Origin: PALSA-1444 sp964291045
GTDB taxonomy: Bacteria > Chlamydiota > Chlamydiia > Chlamydiales > Rhabdochlamydiaceae
Reading direction: 5' to 3'
DNA length: 64,000 nt
Assembly: GCF_964291045.1 (NCBI RefSeq)
Contig: NZ_OZ197277.1
Location: 682,001-746,000, forward strand
Shown here: one piece after another, positions 44,268-54,548 of the stretch
How the letters are laid out: the number at the start of each line of letters is the position of its first letter
Numbering within the stretch: position 1 is the stretch's first letter
Program-made: the position numbers and the translations under genes
Notes under the pieces: generated by a model
Databases searched by the model: none
What the model was told of the DNA's origin: nothing
Seen by the model: the letters and a program-made list of their open reading frames with translations, nothing else

Positions 44268-47200
44268 ATGATTAAATTGCTCATTAAAATTGCTGCGGCA
44301 TGTATTTTTTGGTTTTGTGTTCTATGCGCTTTAACCCCTTCAATCTTATTAACAGAAAGAGGAAAGTCTCTCTTTTCTTATCTGATCCAAAAATGGACCC
44401 CTTATACCGTTACAGCTGAAAAAATTGAGCTTAGCTGGACGGGGACTCAATCGATTTCCCATTTAACAGTCAAAAGTCTTAAGCACCATGTGGATTTCTC
44501 TATTGAGCATATAGACACGGGTTCTTCTCTTTGGAATATCTTGTTTTATAGAGATATTGGTAAACTTTTCATCAAGGCGCCTGTATTTCATATCCAATCT
44601 TCTTATGCGTTAGAACAAAAATTTCCCGTCCATGAAATGGGATTTAAACTCCCCTTTACCTTGAAGCCGTCGTTTGAGCCTGTAGGTTCTATCACCATTT
44701 CTCAAGGGGAAATGGTTTATGCACTCTCTTCTCAGCAGAGGGTAAGAGCTAAGGATATCACACTATCTGCTCTTTTACTTCCCCATCAGTTTCAAGCAGA
44801 TGTTGAAGGGATTTTGCAAGATCAAGGAGCTTTTCAGTTTCAGCTCTTTTCCTATCCAGAAATGGCGCAGCTAGACATCACAGGCCAGGTGGAAAAGCTC
44901 TCTTTAGCAGAGCTTACGTTTCTAGATCAGCTCTTTCCTTCTTATGTGAAAAAGATTTGGAAAAACATTGTTGCTGAAACCTACTCTTTAGAGATGAAGG
45001 CAAGCTACTATGGAAAAAGAGTGAATATGGAGCTTAAAGCACATTCACCTCATGCAGATATATGGATCGAAGGGACCCTTTTAGATAGGCTCTTTTCTCT
45101 TACGCGCCCAGCAAAAATTGATTATGATATCCCTCAGGTTAAGGTCAAAGAGTGGACAGGGATTGATCTAGAGGACTCTTTAAAAGGAAAGATTGTCATT
45201 AATCATCTCTTACTCCCTTTACTTGATCAAGAGGCGTTTACAGTTCAAGGGACTTTGCAATCAGAAAAGATCTCTTCAGAGGAAGTGACACTAGAGCCTT
45301 TTTCTCTGGAATTTGAAAAAGATCCGTTAAACTCTTATGAATGGAAAATGCAGCTAGACTCTTCGCAATTTCAACTTAAAGGGACAATGGGTTTTGGAAA
45401 AACGCTTCAAGAAAGTGCCTTTAATATACGCGCTTCTTTACCGTATCATACAGATATCACTATAGCGTGTGAGTCGTTAAGAAATATTCATATCACCTCT
45501 TCTAGTCAAATGCTTAAAGCCACTCTTTTCATGGGATTAGATCTTCAAGCAAAAACAGTAGAGATTTTACAAAACAGCTCACTGACATTTGAGGGGTTAA
45601 AAGAATGCAGGGGAAAAGAGAAATTAGAGGGGGACTCCTTTCCTATACCGCTAAACCCTTGCTTGCTGCATTTTGATTACCTTCCAGGAAGAGTTTTTGT
45701 AACAGGTAAAAATAAGAGGGGCTTATTAGATGATCTCTTAGGAAAAGAGAGAGACATGCATCTTTATCTTGATCTTTATCAAAAGCTTTTAACGGTAAGA
45801 GGCTCATTAGAAGTTTATCAAAAACCGTTTGACTTTGAGGGAAATATCTCTTGGCTTAAAGGTTTTGAGGGGGAATTTTTATGTGAAAAAGTGCCTTTAA
45901 GTGTCATGCCAAGCTCTATCAATAGATACTTTTCACTCTTAGGAGATGCGTTTAATGTGCATGTTAAGGGTCACATGTTAGAGAAAGAGGGTGAGATGAA
46001 GATGTGTATGAAAACACCCTCACTTACAGCTTCTTGTCACTTAATCCTTGAAGAGGGGTTTATGAAACTCAAAGAGCCAGCATTTTTGAAATTAGAAAGA
46101 GGGAGTCATGTAGAATTAGGGCCTCTTTTTCAAGATCATCAACTGATGAGCCCTCTTTCTATGCATCTAGAACTAGAGAAGCTTTTTTTTCCTTTTAAAT
46201 TGCAAACACCTGCGGAATTTATTAAACAGTTAAATTACAAAGGGTTACTCAAAGTATCTGATATCATTTTAAAAGATGCAGAGGAGATGCAAATTATCCC
46301 TGCTCTTGAAGTAGATATTGAACAAGACACCTCCTCAGATCACCTCACTTTTCATGTAAAAAGTGTTACAGCTGATGGGTCTTTAAGATGCCAGATGGAC
46401 TTGTTTTCTGATACACATCAGGTAGTCAATTTACATTGTCATCAATTTCCGGCAGTTCTTTTAGATTTAGTGCGTAGCCCTTTTTCTCCTCCTTTATTGA
46501 AAGAACTTCTAGGGCCTCATCTAGATCTTACGTTAAGCACCGAGATGCAAAATAGAACAGGTCCTTGCTGCGTAGAATTTAAAACATCTACATCTCAAGG
46601 AAAAATGAAAGGTTTTTTTCATGAGGGAGTATTATCTCTTGAAGAGCCGCTTGATTTTCAAACGCACCTCTCTTCCCGGGCATCTTCTTACTTACTGCAA
46701 TCCTTGGATGCTAACTTAGGGGTATCTTTAAGTTCAAAGGGGCCTATCCATATTGAAATTGCTCCTGGGGGATTTTCTCTTCCTTGTATCCCTTTAGATC
46801 TTTCTAGGCTTACCATTGAAAAAGCTGTGTGTGATCCTGGGCAAATCTCTTGTCACGGCTTAAGTTTTCTAGATACGATCTTCTCTTTACTGAAAACAAA
46901 GCGGCCTTTATCTTCAAACGGCCTTGAGCTGTGGTTTGCGCCATGGCAGTTTAGCCTTCATGAAGGTGTTTTTAAAAGTGAGAGGTGTGATTTTCTCTTA
47001 GCAAGGGAGTTTCCTCTTTGTGTATTAGGGACATGGGATTTTACCCATCAAACTGTTGAGGGATTGGCTGGCTTAACAGAAAAGTGTTTGCAAAGAAGTT
47101 TTCAAATGACAAAACTTCCCCTCAACTACATTTTACATATCCCTTTTAATGGGACATTTCAACATATTCATCTTTATCCTAAGAAAGCGATTAAATCGAT

Positions 47201-47363
47201 GGGTCAATTGATGCTTTGGCATCAAAAGAAACACCTCTCTAAAAACCGTGCAGGAGAAGCTATAGAATATTTTTTAGAAAAAGCACAAGCTTTTCCAGAA
47301 GGCAGTCAGGAATTTCCTCCTCTAAAGCAGCCTCTTCCCTGGGATTTAATGGATACGCCGTGA
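44268..47363 (+). CDS. Large AsmA-like envelope protein
   Basis: 1031 residues. One N-terminal membrane segment (about residues 5-27, LIKIAAACIFWFCVLCALTP) is followed by a very long region of alternating strand-like segments without further membrane helices. This architecture, and the pattern of an N-terminal anchor then IELSWTGTQSISHLTVKS, resembles AsmA/YhdP/TamB-type proteins that bridge the inner and outer membranes for lipid or protein transport. The family call is by architecture, not by a diagnostic motif. It stands alone between intergenic gaps. Confidence 0.65.
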   Translation: MIKLLIKIAAACIFWFCVLCALTPSILLTERGKSLFSYLIQKWTPYTVTAEKIELSWTGTQSISHLTVKSLKHHVDFSIEHIDTGSSLWNILFYRDIGKLFIKAPVFHIQSSYALEQKFPVHEMGFKLPFTLKPSFEPVGSITISQGEMVYALSSQQRVRAKDITLSALLLPHQFQADVEGILQDQGAFQFQLFSYPEMAQLDITGQVEKLSLAELTFLDQLFPSYVKKIWKNIVAETYSLEMKASYYGKRVNMELKAHSPHADIWIEGTLLDRLFSLTRPAKIDYDIPQVKVKEWTGIDLEDSLKGKIVINHLLLPLLDQEAFTVQGTLQSEKISSEEVTLEPFSLEFEKDPLNSYEWKMQLDSSQFQLKGTMGFGKTLQESAFNIRASLPYHTDITIACESLRNIHITSSSQMLKATLFMGLDLQAKTVEILQNSSLTFEGLKECRGKEKLEGDSFPIPLNPCLLHFDYLPGRVFVTGKNKRGLLDDLLGKERDMHLYLDLYQKLLTVRGSLEVYQKPFDFEGNISWLKGFEGEFLCEKVPLSVMPSSINRYFSLLGDAFNVHVKGHMLEKEGEMKMCMKTPSLTASCHLILEEGFMKLKEPAFLKLERGSHVELGPLFQDHQLMSPLSMHLELEKLFFPFKLQTPAEFIKQLNYKGLLKVSDIILKDAEEMQIIPALEVDIEQDTSSDHLTFHVKSVTADGSLRCQMDLFSDTHQVVNLHCHQFPAVLLDLVRSPFSPPLLKELLGPHLDLTLSTEMQNRTGPCCVEFKTSTSQGKMKGFFHEGVLSLEEPLDFQTHLSSRASSYLLQSLDANLGVSLSSKGPIHIEIAPGGFSLPCIPLDLSRLTIEKAVCDPGQISCHGLSFLDTIFSLLKTKRPLSSNGLELWFAPWQFSLHEGVFKSERCDFLLAREFPLCVLGTWDFTHQTVEGLAGLTEKCLQRSFQMTKLPLNYILHIPFNGTFQHIHLYPKKAIKSMGQLMLWHQKKHLSKNRAGEAIEYFLEKAQAFPEGSQEFPPLKQPLPWDLMDTP

Positions 47364-47457
47364 GAGAAGATCGTTGATAAACAAGGGCACATACCTTCTC
47401 AAAAAGCCTCTTCTTCATCACCCCTTGAAGCTTTCAATATAGATGATCTCTGAAAGT

Positions 47458-47949
47458 TTAAGACGGCTTATGTTGATGAAGAAGCGTTTTCAATTGTAAA
47501 GAGAGCGGAGCTAAAGCTTGACTTATGAGTAACTCTTCTACAGGGGTGTTCATTTTAAGAGAAAATGTTGTTTTTTTATCTGTTTTGGAAGAGATATAAG
47601 ACATTTCTACCGGTTTAAAAATCTGTTGTTTTTTCACCCACCGATTAATAAGGGAACTCTTAGGATCGATCATCTGCGTAAATTTCAGATGAAGCCGAGG
47701 AGAGTGAGCAAGATCAGTTGGATAGTGACTCAGTGACTTGAGTGCTTGAAACGCGTGAGAGATATTTTGAGTCAGCTCTTGACGCTCGGAAAAAGAGAGA
47801 TTGTTGATGTTTTTCCATTTTCCATCTTCTGATTTGAATCTAACATGAGTGATACGGTAGGTTTTATCATGGATTGTAATAATGTTATTTTCTTTAAATT
47901 CAATGTGAGCTTTAGAGGGAAGAGCCTTTAGGGTCAAAGCTTGTGTCAT
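47458..47949 (-). CDS. Hypothetical soluble protein
   Basis: 163 residues with a strong ribosome site (AAGGAGAGG before the ATG at 47949). There is no signal peptide, membrane segment or recognisable motif. The protein is mixed helix and strand with a basic C-terminal half. The upstream DNA is very AT-rich. Function unknown. Confidence 0.65.
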   Translation of the reverse strand: MTQALTLKALPSKAHIEFKENNIITIHDKTYRITHVRFKSEDGKWKNINNLSFSERQELTQNISHAFQALKSLSHYPTDLAHSPRLHLKFTQMIDPKSSLINRWVKKQQIFKPVEMSYISSKTDKKTTFSLKMNTPVEELLISQALAPLSLQLKTLLHQHKPS

Positions 47950-48326
47950 AAATAACCTCTCCTTTTAAATTTATTTTATCAATAAATAATTTATAAATCA
48001 AAATAATTATTTTATTAAAAGAACTTATTAATTGAATGATGACTGATTAGAGGAGATAGTTTTCTTCTATTTATAACGATTCATATAACTTTCTTAATAA
48101 AATTTAATAGTCTATAAATTTATTTAATTGAATGTCAATGCCTTGTTTTTCCATCTAGAGATTCTTTATATAGGACTCTTCATCATCAAAAAGTCACGAT
48201 TTTTTGAATAGGAGTAGGCTCCAAACAGGTTAATAAATATGTAATATAAAATTTTTAATAAAAAAGCATTTATTTTTATTGAGTCAAGCAGTTATGGAAT
48301 GAAGGTTAAAATCAAAAAGGATTCTC
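47950..48326. other. Divergent intergenic region, no gene seen
   Basis: About 380 strongly AT-rich bases between the divergent small unknown gene and the autotransporter. It should hold both promoters, but I could not fix either with confidence. No repeat or RNA fold was evident. Confidence 0.4.
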
Positions 48327-51300
48327 ATGATCAAAGAGAGAAAATATCCCGTCTTATCTCTTGTGCTTGGCATTTGTTTAATCGCTCCTCACTTTTTATG
48401 GGGAGACGAGGAAGAGGCTTCAGAAGATATCAAACTTCTGGATACATTAGTGATTGCCTCTGGGGAATTTCAGGGATATGGCATGGGCGAACATTATATG
48501 ATTATCACCCCTCCTTCAGGTAATCGAGGAATTGATAATCAAGGAGGAGTACTAGCAATCACCGATTTTAAAGGTAGTGGTTATTTTTCGCTTACTACAG
48601 ATGGTGCAGTCGCAATATCTGGAACTAAGAAAGGGGAGACGATCATTCAACTAAATGGTTATAAACCTCCTCAAATTAATGTAACTAATCTTTCACCTAG
48701 TCTTCCCTCTAGCATAGGAGCCCTTAGTGTAGATACCTCAGCAGTTATTACCATGACTAAAGTAGAGATGAATGTCAGCGGATCTCAAAATAATACTATA
48801 GGATCAAGTGCTTCTACAGGGGGGAGTATCAAGTTGAATGAATCCCTTATTGAAATTAGAGGGGATAATAGCTGCGGATTTTTTTCGAATGGGGTAGATA
48901 CCGCATTTAATCCCTCAACAATTACATCCCAAGACTCTTCTATTAGGCTTTTTTCACAAGCGGGAGTTGGAGTCATTGCTGAAGAAGGAGGAAAGGTCCA
49001 ACTTAATGCTTCTGAACTGAGTATAGAGGGAAATTTTACGGGATTAATGGCACGTGGGACAGATAGCCGCTCTTATCCCTCAACGATTACATGTGAAAAT
49101 TCTTCTATTATATTGGGCCCTGGAGAAAGTTGGGGAGCTTTGTCTGAAGGTGGAGGGAAGATTGAATTGAATCATTCTCAGATTAATATGGGGATAGAGA
49201 CCTCTAATAATAGCTACAAGGGATTAGTGGCTGCCTCACAAGATAGCAACTCTAATATATCAAAGATTGTATGCGAAGATGCTTCTATTACGCTATTTTC
49301 AAACACCGGCTATGGAGCTTGGGCACAAACAGGGGGAGATATTCAATTAAATAGCTCGAATATGGATATCAACTCTTCAGAAGAAGGGTACGGGGCTTTT
49401 ACAATATATGGAGGAAATATTACATTAAATGGTTCTGACATTAAGATAAGCGGGGATGCAGATAAGAGCAAGGGGCTAGTTGCAATAGGCAGAGATGAAA
49501 ATGCTCAATTATCAATGATTTCATGCCAAGGTTCTAATATTAATGTGATAGGTAATAATACGGCATGGGGAGCCCATACAAGTGCAGGAGGGGAGATTAA
49601 ATTGAATCAATCTCCTATCAAAGTGGAAGGGATAGATTGTTATGGATTGCTGTCAGAATTGTCAGATAGTCAATCTTATCCATCAATGATTTCATGCCAA
49701 GGGTCTAATATTACTGTGGGAGGTAAAGGCGAACCAAGAAAAAGAGAGGTTAGTAAGACGGCACGGGGAGCCTATGTAAGGGGAGGAGGGAAGATTGAAT
49801 TGAATCAATCTCCTATGCAGGTGGAAGGGATAGAGTGTTATGGATTGATAGCAGAATTCTCAGATAGTCAATCTTATCCATCAATGATTTCATACCAAGA
49901 TTCTACAATTTTTGTGAACGGTAAAAGCCCATCAGGATGGGGAAATACGAGCAATACGGCATGGGGAGCTTATACAGACACAGGCGCTAATATTCAACTC
50001 AGCACAACGACTATGAATGTAAGTGCTAATAACTGTTATGGGTTATATGCAAAGGGGACAGATATTAATTCTACGCCATCAACAATTAATTTTCAGGGAT
50101 CTTCTATTGTATTGGATGGAGATGTAGTAAAGGGAGCTTTTGTTGAAAACGGAGGATTGGTTATCCTTACAGGGGAGGGAGAAAATTCTTCTTCTAATCA
50201 TCCATTTCACATGACGATTACAGGCAGCAATTCATCTAGTCCCTCTTATGGTCTTTATGCAGATTCTCAGGGAAGTATCCAAGTGAGTGAGATGGATATA
50301 TCCATGGATGCGCCTCTTGCTGTAGGAGCTCAGGCTATAGCAAAGGACTCATCCATTACATTAGACGGTGTGAATATGCATTTTTCACGGCCTAATGCGG
50401 TAGGTGTTGGGCTTGAATCAGGATCTACCGTCACACTGAAGGCATCCACTTTAATGAATAAAGAGGCTCTAGGAAAAAAGAAGCGTACACGGCGGGCCTT
50501 AAGACTCTCTCAAGATTTTATTTATCCAGCCATTTATTCAGGAGTTACTAGTGCAGATGAGAGTAACTCTTTGAGGGTGACAGATGGATCAATAGGAGGA
50601 AATTTTACCCATCTTATTTATGTAGATCAGTCTCATCTAGAAGCTACTTTTCAGGGTAGCTCTGCTGTGAGTAGCAACTTGCAGGCTCCTTTATGTCATG
50701 TAACAAAAGATAGCTTAGTAACAATGCAGGCATATGATAACGCCTCTTTAACAGGGGATTTAGAAGGAGAGGGAAGCATCAAGTTATCTCTTTTAAATAA
50801 CGCCTCTTGGAGTGGAAAAAGATCAGAGGAGCTAAAACCCCTTGTTCAGTTAGAAATAGGTCAAAATGCTTTATGGGAAGTCACTGGGAGCTCTTCCATA
50901 GATCAAGTTAATAATCAACGAGGCACAATTGAAATGACTCCTATCAAAGATGCAGCTGCTACTTTTCTTGAAATCCATGAATATCAAGGGATAGGAGGCA
51001 ATATCATTTTGAATACCGCTCTTGGATTTAATAACTCCCCTTCTGATTTAATCCAAATTAATCACTATACAGCGACAAGTCCTACAGTTGTCACCATTCA
51101 AAATCAAAGAACTCCGCAAAAGATGGTGTTAAGCCATACGGTTCCTCTCATTAAAGTGGCTAAGTCAGAGCCTTTAGATGAAGGGGCATTTACCTTCAAT
51201 CAATTCATCAATGGAGAGAGGTATAACTACACCTTTCAATATAACCCCCATGATCCGCTATGGCATATTTGGGGTCTTCAGCTAGAGGAAAAGACAAGTC

Positions 51301-52229
51301 ATACACCCCTTTATGTAGCGCTTCCCTCTTTAGCACTTAGCTATAACTTATCCCTCATTGACACATTCCATGAAAGGATGGGATCACTGTCTTACTCTAA
51401 AGAAGCTAGTAAAGTATGGAGTAGATATAGCTATCAAAAAGGAGATATTGCTCAAAAATTACAAGGAAGCGTTATAAAAAGAATAGGGTCTTCTTATACA
51501 AACCAAACGTTTCAGGTGGGATCTACGCTCTTATCGATGAAACATCAAAATGGGCATCAAGATGATATCGGTGTATACGGCGCTTTTGGAGAGGCTGCAA
51601 ATCATGTTCCTCTTGAAAAAGCCTCTTCTGGAAAAAACGGGATGCAAATCCAATCTGCTGCTACTTATTGGACCCACTTTGGTCCCTTAGGAGAATATCT
51701 AGACACCGTGATTCAAGGGAGCTATTACCGCAGTCAGCTAGCGGCTTTAGAAAGCTCCTCCAAAACCACAGGTTTTGGGATTACAGGCTCTTTAGAAGGA
51801 GGGATCCCTTTTCAAATAGGGCCCGGGTTTTTCATAGAACCTGAGGTGCAGATGATTTCTCAGCTCATGCATTTACACTCTTTTGCTGAAGAAAATAGCC
51901 GTATTCATCTTAAAAATATCTCCTCCTTTATGACACGTCTAGGTCTAAGACTTGCAAAAGATTGGATGCTATCGGAAAAGAAACTCTCTATTTGGGCAAG
52001 AGTGAGTGACTATTATGAATGGCTTAAAGGGGCAAAAGTGACTCTGGATTCTTCAATGAGCCCTACAACCTTTTCTTCAGAGCCTCTAAAATCTTGGGGA
52101 GAGTTTAATCTAGGGATAGATGCCTATCTTTCTCCTGCCGTATCTCTTTACGGAAGTGCTGGGTATTCTACAGATTTTAGCGCAAGCCATGCACAGGATA
52201 TACAAGCAGGGATTAAATTGAGATGGTAA
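48327..52229 (+). CDS. Autotransporter (type V secretion) adhesin-like protein
   Basis: 1300 residues; AAGG precedes the ATG. A signal peptide occupies about residues 1-26 (VLSLVLGICLIAPHFLWG, then acidic). The passenger is rich in Ser, Asn and Gly. At about residues 150-650 it is built from units of roughly 60 residues with the pattern GG-x-I-x-LN-x-S, GL and S-x-I; two neighbouring units are nearly identical (both with SDSQSYPSMIS). The last 270 residues form a beta-barrel autotransporter domain ending in IKLRW, a typical terminal aromatic for outer-membrane insertion. It is functionally comparable to Pmp proteins, but I do not see dense GGAI/FxxN motifs. Confidence 0.85.
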   Translation: MIKERKYPVLSLVLGICLIAPHFLWGDEEEASEDIKLLDTLVIASGEFQGYGMGEHYMIITPPSGNRGIDNQGGVLAITDFKGSGYFSLTTDGAVAISGTKKGETIIQLNGYKPPQINVTNLSPSLPSSIGALSVDTSAVITMTKVEMNVSGSQNNTIGSSASTGGSIKLNESLIEIRGDNSCGFFSNGVDTAFNPSTITSQDSSIRLFSQAGVGVIAEEGGKVQLNASELSIEGNFTGLMARGTDSRSYPSTITCENSSIILGPGESWGALSEGGGKIELNHSQINMGIETSNNSYKGLVAASQDSNSNISKIVCEDASITLFSNTGYGAWAQTGGDIQLNSSNMDINSSEEGYGAFTIYGGNITLNGSDIKISGDADKSKGLVAIGRDENAQLSMISCQGSNINVIGNNTAWGAHTSAGGEIKLNQSPIKVEGIDCYGLLSELSDSQSYPSMISCQGSNITVGGKGEPRKREVSKTARGAYVRGGGKIELNQSPMQVEGIECYGLIAEFSDSQSYPSMISYQDSTIFVNGKSPSGWGNTSNTAWGAYTDTGANIQLSTTTMNVSANNCYGLYAKGTDINSTPSTINFQGSSIVLDGDVVKGAFVENGGLVILTGEGENSSSNHPFHMTITGSNSSSPSYGLYADSQGSIQVSEMDISMDAPLAVGAQAIAKDSSITLDGVNMHFSRPNAVGVGLESGSTVTLKASTLMNKEALGKKKRTRRALRLSQDFIYPAIYSGVTSADESNSLRVTDGSIGGNFTHLIYVDQSHLEATFQGSSAVSSNLQAPLCHVTKDSLVTMQAYDNASLTGDLEGEGSIKLSLLNNASWSGKRSEELKPLVQLEIGQNALWEVTGSSSIDQVNNQRGTIEMTPIKDAAATFLEIHEYQGIGGNIILNTALGFNNSPSDLIQINHYTATSPTVVTIQNQRTPQKMVLSHTVPLIKVAKSEPLDEGAFTFNQFINGERYNYTFQYNPHDPLWHIWGLQLEEKTSHTPLYVALPSLALSYNLSLIDTFHERMGSLSYSKEASKVWSRYSYQKGDIAQKLQGSVIKRIGSSYTNQTFQVGSTLLSMKHQNGHQDDIGVYGAFGEAANHVPLEKASSGKNGMQIQSAATYWTHFGPLGEYLDTVIQGSYYRSQLAALESSSKTTGFGITGSLEGGIPFQIGPGFFIEPEVQMISQLMHLHSFAEENSRIHLKNISSFMTRLGLRLAKDWMLSEKKLSIWARVSDYYEWLKGAKVTLDSSMSPTTFSSEPLKSWGEFNLGIDAYLSPAVSLYGSAGYSTDFSASHAQDIQAGIKLRW

Positions 52230-52250
52230 GGGATGTCTATTAACATCCCT
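52229..52250 (+). terminator. Hairpin at the autotransporter stop
   Basis: AGGGATGT at 52229-52236 pairs with ACATCCCT at 52243-52250 around a 6-base loop, starting at the last base of the stop codon. No T run follows directly; a second, T-tailed structure comes at 52274-52314. Confidence 0.45.
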
Positions 52251-52273
52251 ATAGGCTCTATTTAGCTGAAAAG

Positions 52274-52314
52274 AAATACCTTGCTAACAAAAAATAGCTA
52301 GGGTATTTTTTTTT
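52274..52314 (+). terminator. T-tailed terminator between autotransporter and glmS
   Basis: AAATACC at 52274-52280 pairs with GGTATTT at 52302-52308, with extra pairing inside (TTGCT with AGCTA, imperfect), and is followed by a T run up to 52314. It overlaps the end of the convergent glmS gene and may act in both directions, since the minus strand also has the AT-rich stem. Confidence 0.5.
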
Positions 52315-54145
52315 ATTCGACAGTGACAGATTTGGCAAGATTACGCGGCTGATCAATCTCTGTTCCTCTACATTTTGCAATATGATACGCAAAAAGCTGA
52401 AGAGCGACAGAAAAAGGAACAGGAGCTAGCTCATCAATACAGAGGGGGAGCGTGATGACATCTTCTGTTAAGGTATGCTCTTCTTCACTTCCTGCGAAGG
52501 TAAAGAGAACAAGCGGCGCGCCTCTTGCCTCAATTTCCATCATATTGCTCATCATTTTCCCTAAAGTCTTCTGATTTCCACAGAGACCAATGATGGGAAG
52601 CTGATCATCAACTAAAGCAATAGGACCATGTTTAAGTTCCCCTGCAGGGTAGCCTGTAGCATTTAGATAAGAGATCTCTTTAAGTTTAAGAGCGGCTTCT
52701 AAGCTTGTTGAAAACATGTAGTGTCTTCCTAGAAAAAAGAAGTTAGAATACTTAGCATATTTCTCTGCAATTGTTTGAATGTGAAGCTCTTTAGAAAGCA
52801 CTTCTTCTACAAGAGAGGGAAGCTTTTTGATTTCAGAGAGAAATAAAATACCCTCTTCTTGACTCACATCTTTATGCCTTCCTAAGAGAAGAGCAAAAAG
52901 AGAGAGAACAGTAATTTGACTGGTAAATGCTTTTGTGGAGCAAACGCTAATTTCAGCACCTGCTCTTAAAAAGATCGTGGTGTCAGCTTCTCTTGTTAAA
53001 GTGGAGTTAGCCACATTACAAACAGCTACAACCTTAACCCCTTTTTTCTTCATTTCCCGCACGGCTGCAACGGTATCTAAGGTCTCTCCTGACTGACTAA
53101 TCGCAATGACTAGTGTGTTATCTGTGACAACAGGGTTTCTGTACCGAAATTCAGAGGCGATTTCTACTTGGCAAGGGACATGAGCTAGCTCTTCAATTAA
53201 AGAACTTGCAATAAGGCCTGCATGCCAAGAGGTTCCGCATCCTAATATCAACACTTTTTGGATAGAAGATAGATCATCTGCTGTGAGCTTAAAATTTTCA
53301 AACTCCACGCTTCCAAGCTTTTCTAGAAGTCTTCCATGAAGCGCATGCTGCAGTGCTTCTGGTTGATCAAAAATTTCTTTGAGCATGAAATGCTCAAAGG
53401 CTCCTTTGGATCTGACGGTATCATCGATTAAGATTTTTTCTGCTTCTTTGATGATGACAGATTGTGTTGAATCAAACACTTCTACTTTATGAGCTTCGAT
53501 GATAGCAAGCTCATGACTTTGGAGGAAAATCACATCAAGATCTGGCGTATAAAAGGCGTTAGCATCAGAAGAGAGAAACACTTCTTGATTCTCTGTATGG
53601 ATCCCGATTGCAATCGGATTTTCTTTGGCAGCTGCAACGATTTGGTGAGGATGATCTTTATGGATCACAGCAAGAGCCCAAAATCCTTCCATAAGAGAAA
53701 GAGCTTTTTGTGTTGCCGTCCCAAGGTCGCCTTGATAAAAATGGGAAATGAGTTGAGCAATCACTTCTGTATCGGTTTGAGAATAGAATTTTGCTCCTTG
53801 TTTTTTAAGCATTTCTCTTAAGGCAGCATGATTTTCAATGATCCCGTTATGCACTACAGCGATATGGAGATGTTCATCAAAATGCGGGTGTGCGTTATCT
53901 TTTGTGGGAGCTCCATGAGTGGCCCATCTTGTATGCGCAATCGCAAGAGAAATTTGAGAGGGGTCTTCTTTCCAAGCTTTTTCTAAAGCGCTCACTTTAC
54001 CCACTTCTTTCCACGCTTTAAGCTTTTGATTATGAATACCACAAAGCCCGGCTGAATCGTAGCCTCTATACTCAAGTTTTTCTAACCCTTTTAAGCAGCT
54101 TATCGCTGGGTCTTTAGACCCTATATATCCAAATATTCCGCACAT
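52313..54145 (-). CDS. glmS: Glutamine-fructose-6-phosphate aminotransferase (isomerizing)
   Basis: 610 residues, full length. It makes glucosamine-6-phosphate for amino-sugar (peptidoglycan/LPS) precursors. The N-terminal amidotransferase starts with MCGIFGYIG, so the nucleophile Cys2 is in place, and has LEYRGYDSAG. Two SIS sugar-isomerase domains follow (AISQSGETLDT, CSTKAFTSQ), and the conserved C-terminus LAKSVTVE is intact. No glmS ribozyme is expected in this lineage and none is visible upstream. Confidence 0.97.
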   Translation of the reverse strand: MCGIFGYIGSKDPAISCLKGLEKLEYRGYDSAGLCGIHNQKLKAWKEVGKVSALEKAWKEDPSQISLAIAHTRWATHGAPTKDNAHPHFDEHLHIAVVHNGIIENHAALREMLKKQGAKFYSQTDTEVIAQLISHFYQGDLGTATQKALSLMEGFWALAVIHKDHPHQIVAAAKENPIAIGIHTENQEVFLSSDANAFYTPDLDVIFLQSHELAIIEAHKVEVFDSTQSVIIKEAEKILIDDTVRSKGAFEHFMLKEIFDQPEALQHALHGRLLEKLGSVEFENFKLTADDLSSIQKVLILGCGTSWHAGLIASSLIEELAHVPCQVEIASEFRYRNPVVTDNTLVIAISQSGETLDTVAAVREMKKKGVKVVAVCNVANSTLTREADTTIFLRAGAEISVCSTKAFTSQITVLSLFALLLGRHKDVSQEEGILFLSEIKKLPSLVEEVLSKELHIQTIAEKYAKYSNFFFLGRHYMFSTSLEAALKLKEISYLNATGYPAGELKHGPIALVDDQLPIIGLCGNQKTLGKMMSNMMEIEARGAPLVLFTFAGSEEEHTLTEDVITLPLCIDELAPVPFSVALQLFAYHIAKCRGTEIDQPRNLAKSVTVE

Positions 54146-54548
54146 CTGTTATAGCCTCACATCATCCATGCTTTTGAAAGTGTATTTTTAGGAAACAATG
54201 ATAACATAAATAGAATCGAAGAGGAATATAAAAAAAGGAGGTAAATCTCGGTAATAGAATAATCTCACACTAACGCTGTTAAAAGACGGGTGGCAAATTT
54301 TCCCAGGATGTTAAATGAGTTGAGAATCCTATTTCTAGGAAAGATCGTAACTATTGTTCTCATCTTATCTGACTGTGATAGCCATATCTATAAGAAATCA
54401 GGAACGTCTGAACTATAAAATACATCCTCTTCAGCAATTGAAAATGATTATTAAAAAAGTCGTTGCCGTTTTAAAGTGAAAAAATCTTGATTAAATAGAA
54501 TGGTGTAATTCATATTGAATTTTTCAAACATATCATTTGAGGTTTAAG
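54146..54548. other. Intergenic region upstream of the TPR-CHAT pair
   Basis: About 400 bases between the divergent glmS start and the first TPR-CHAT gene. The last 70 or so bases are almost identical to those before the second TPR-CHAT gene and contain its promoter. A 36-codon frame at 54308-54418 has a hydrophobic stretch but no ribosome site and is not called. Confidence 0.45.
54487..54516 (+). promoter_or_regulatory. Promoter of the first TPR-CHAT gene
   Basis: TTGATT at 54487-54492, 18-base spacer, CATATT at 54511-54516. The same elements with the same spacing occur before the second copy at 57924-57953. The predicted transcription start is about 25 bases before the ATG. Confidence 0.42.

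Noticed and set aside
54308..54418. 36-codon frame with a hydrophobic stretch and a LSDC that resembles a lipobox
   Set aside because: No ribosome site, very short, and no supporting context.
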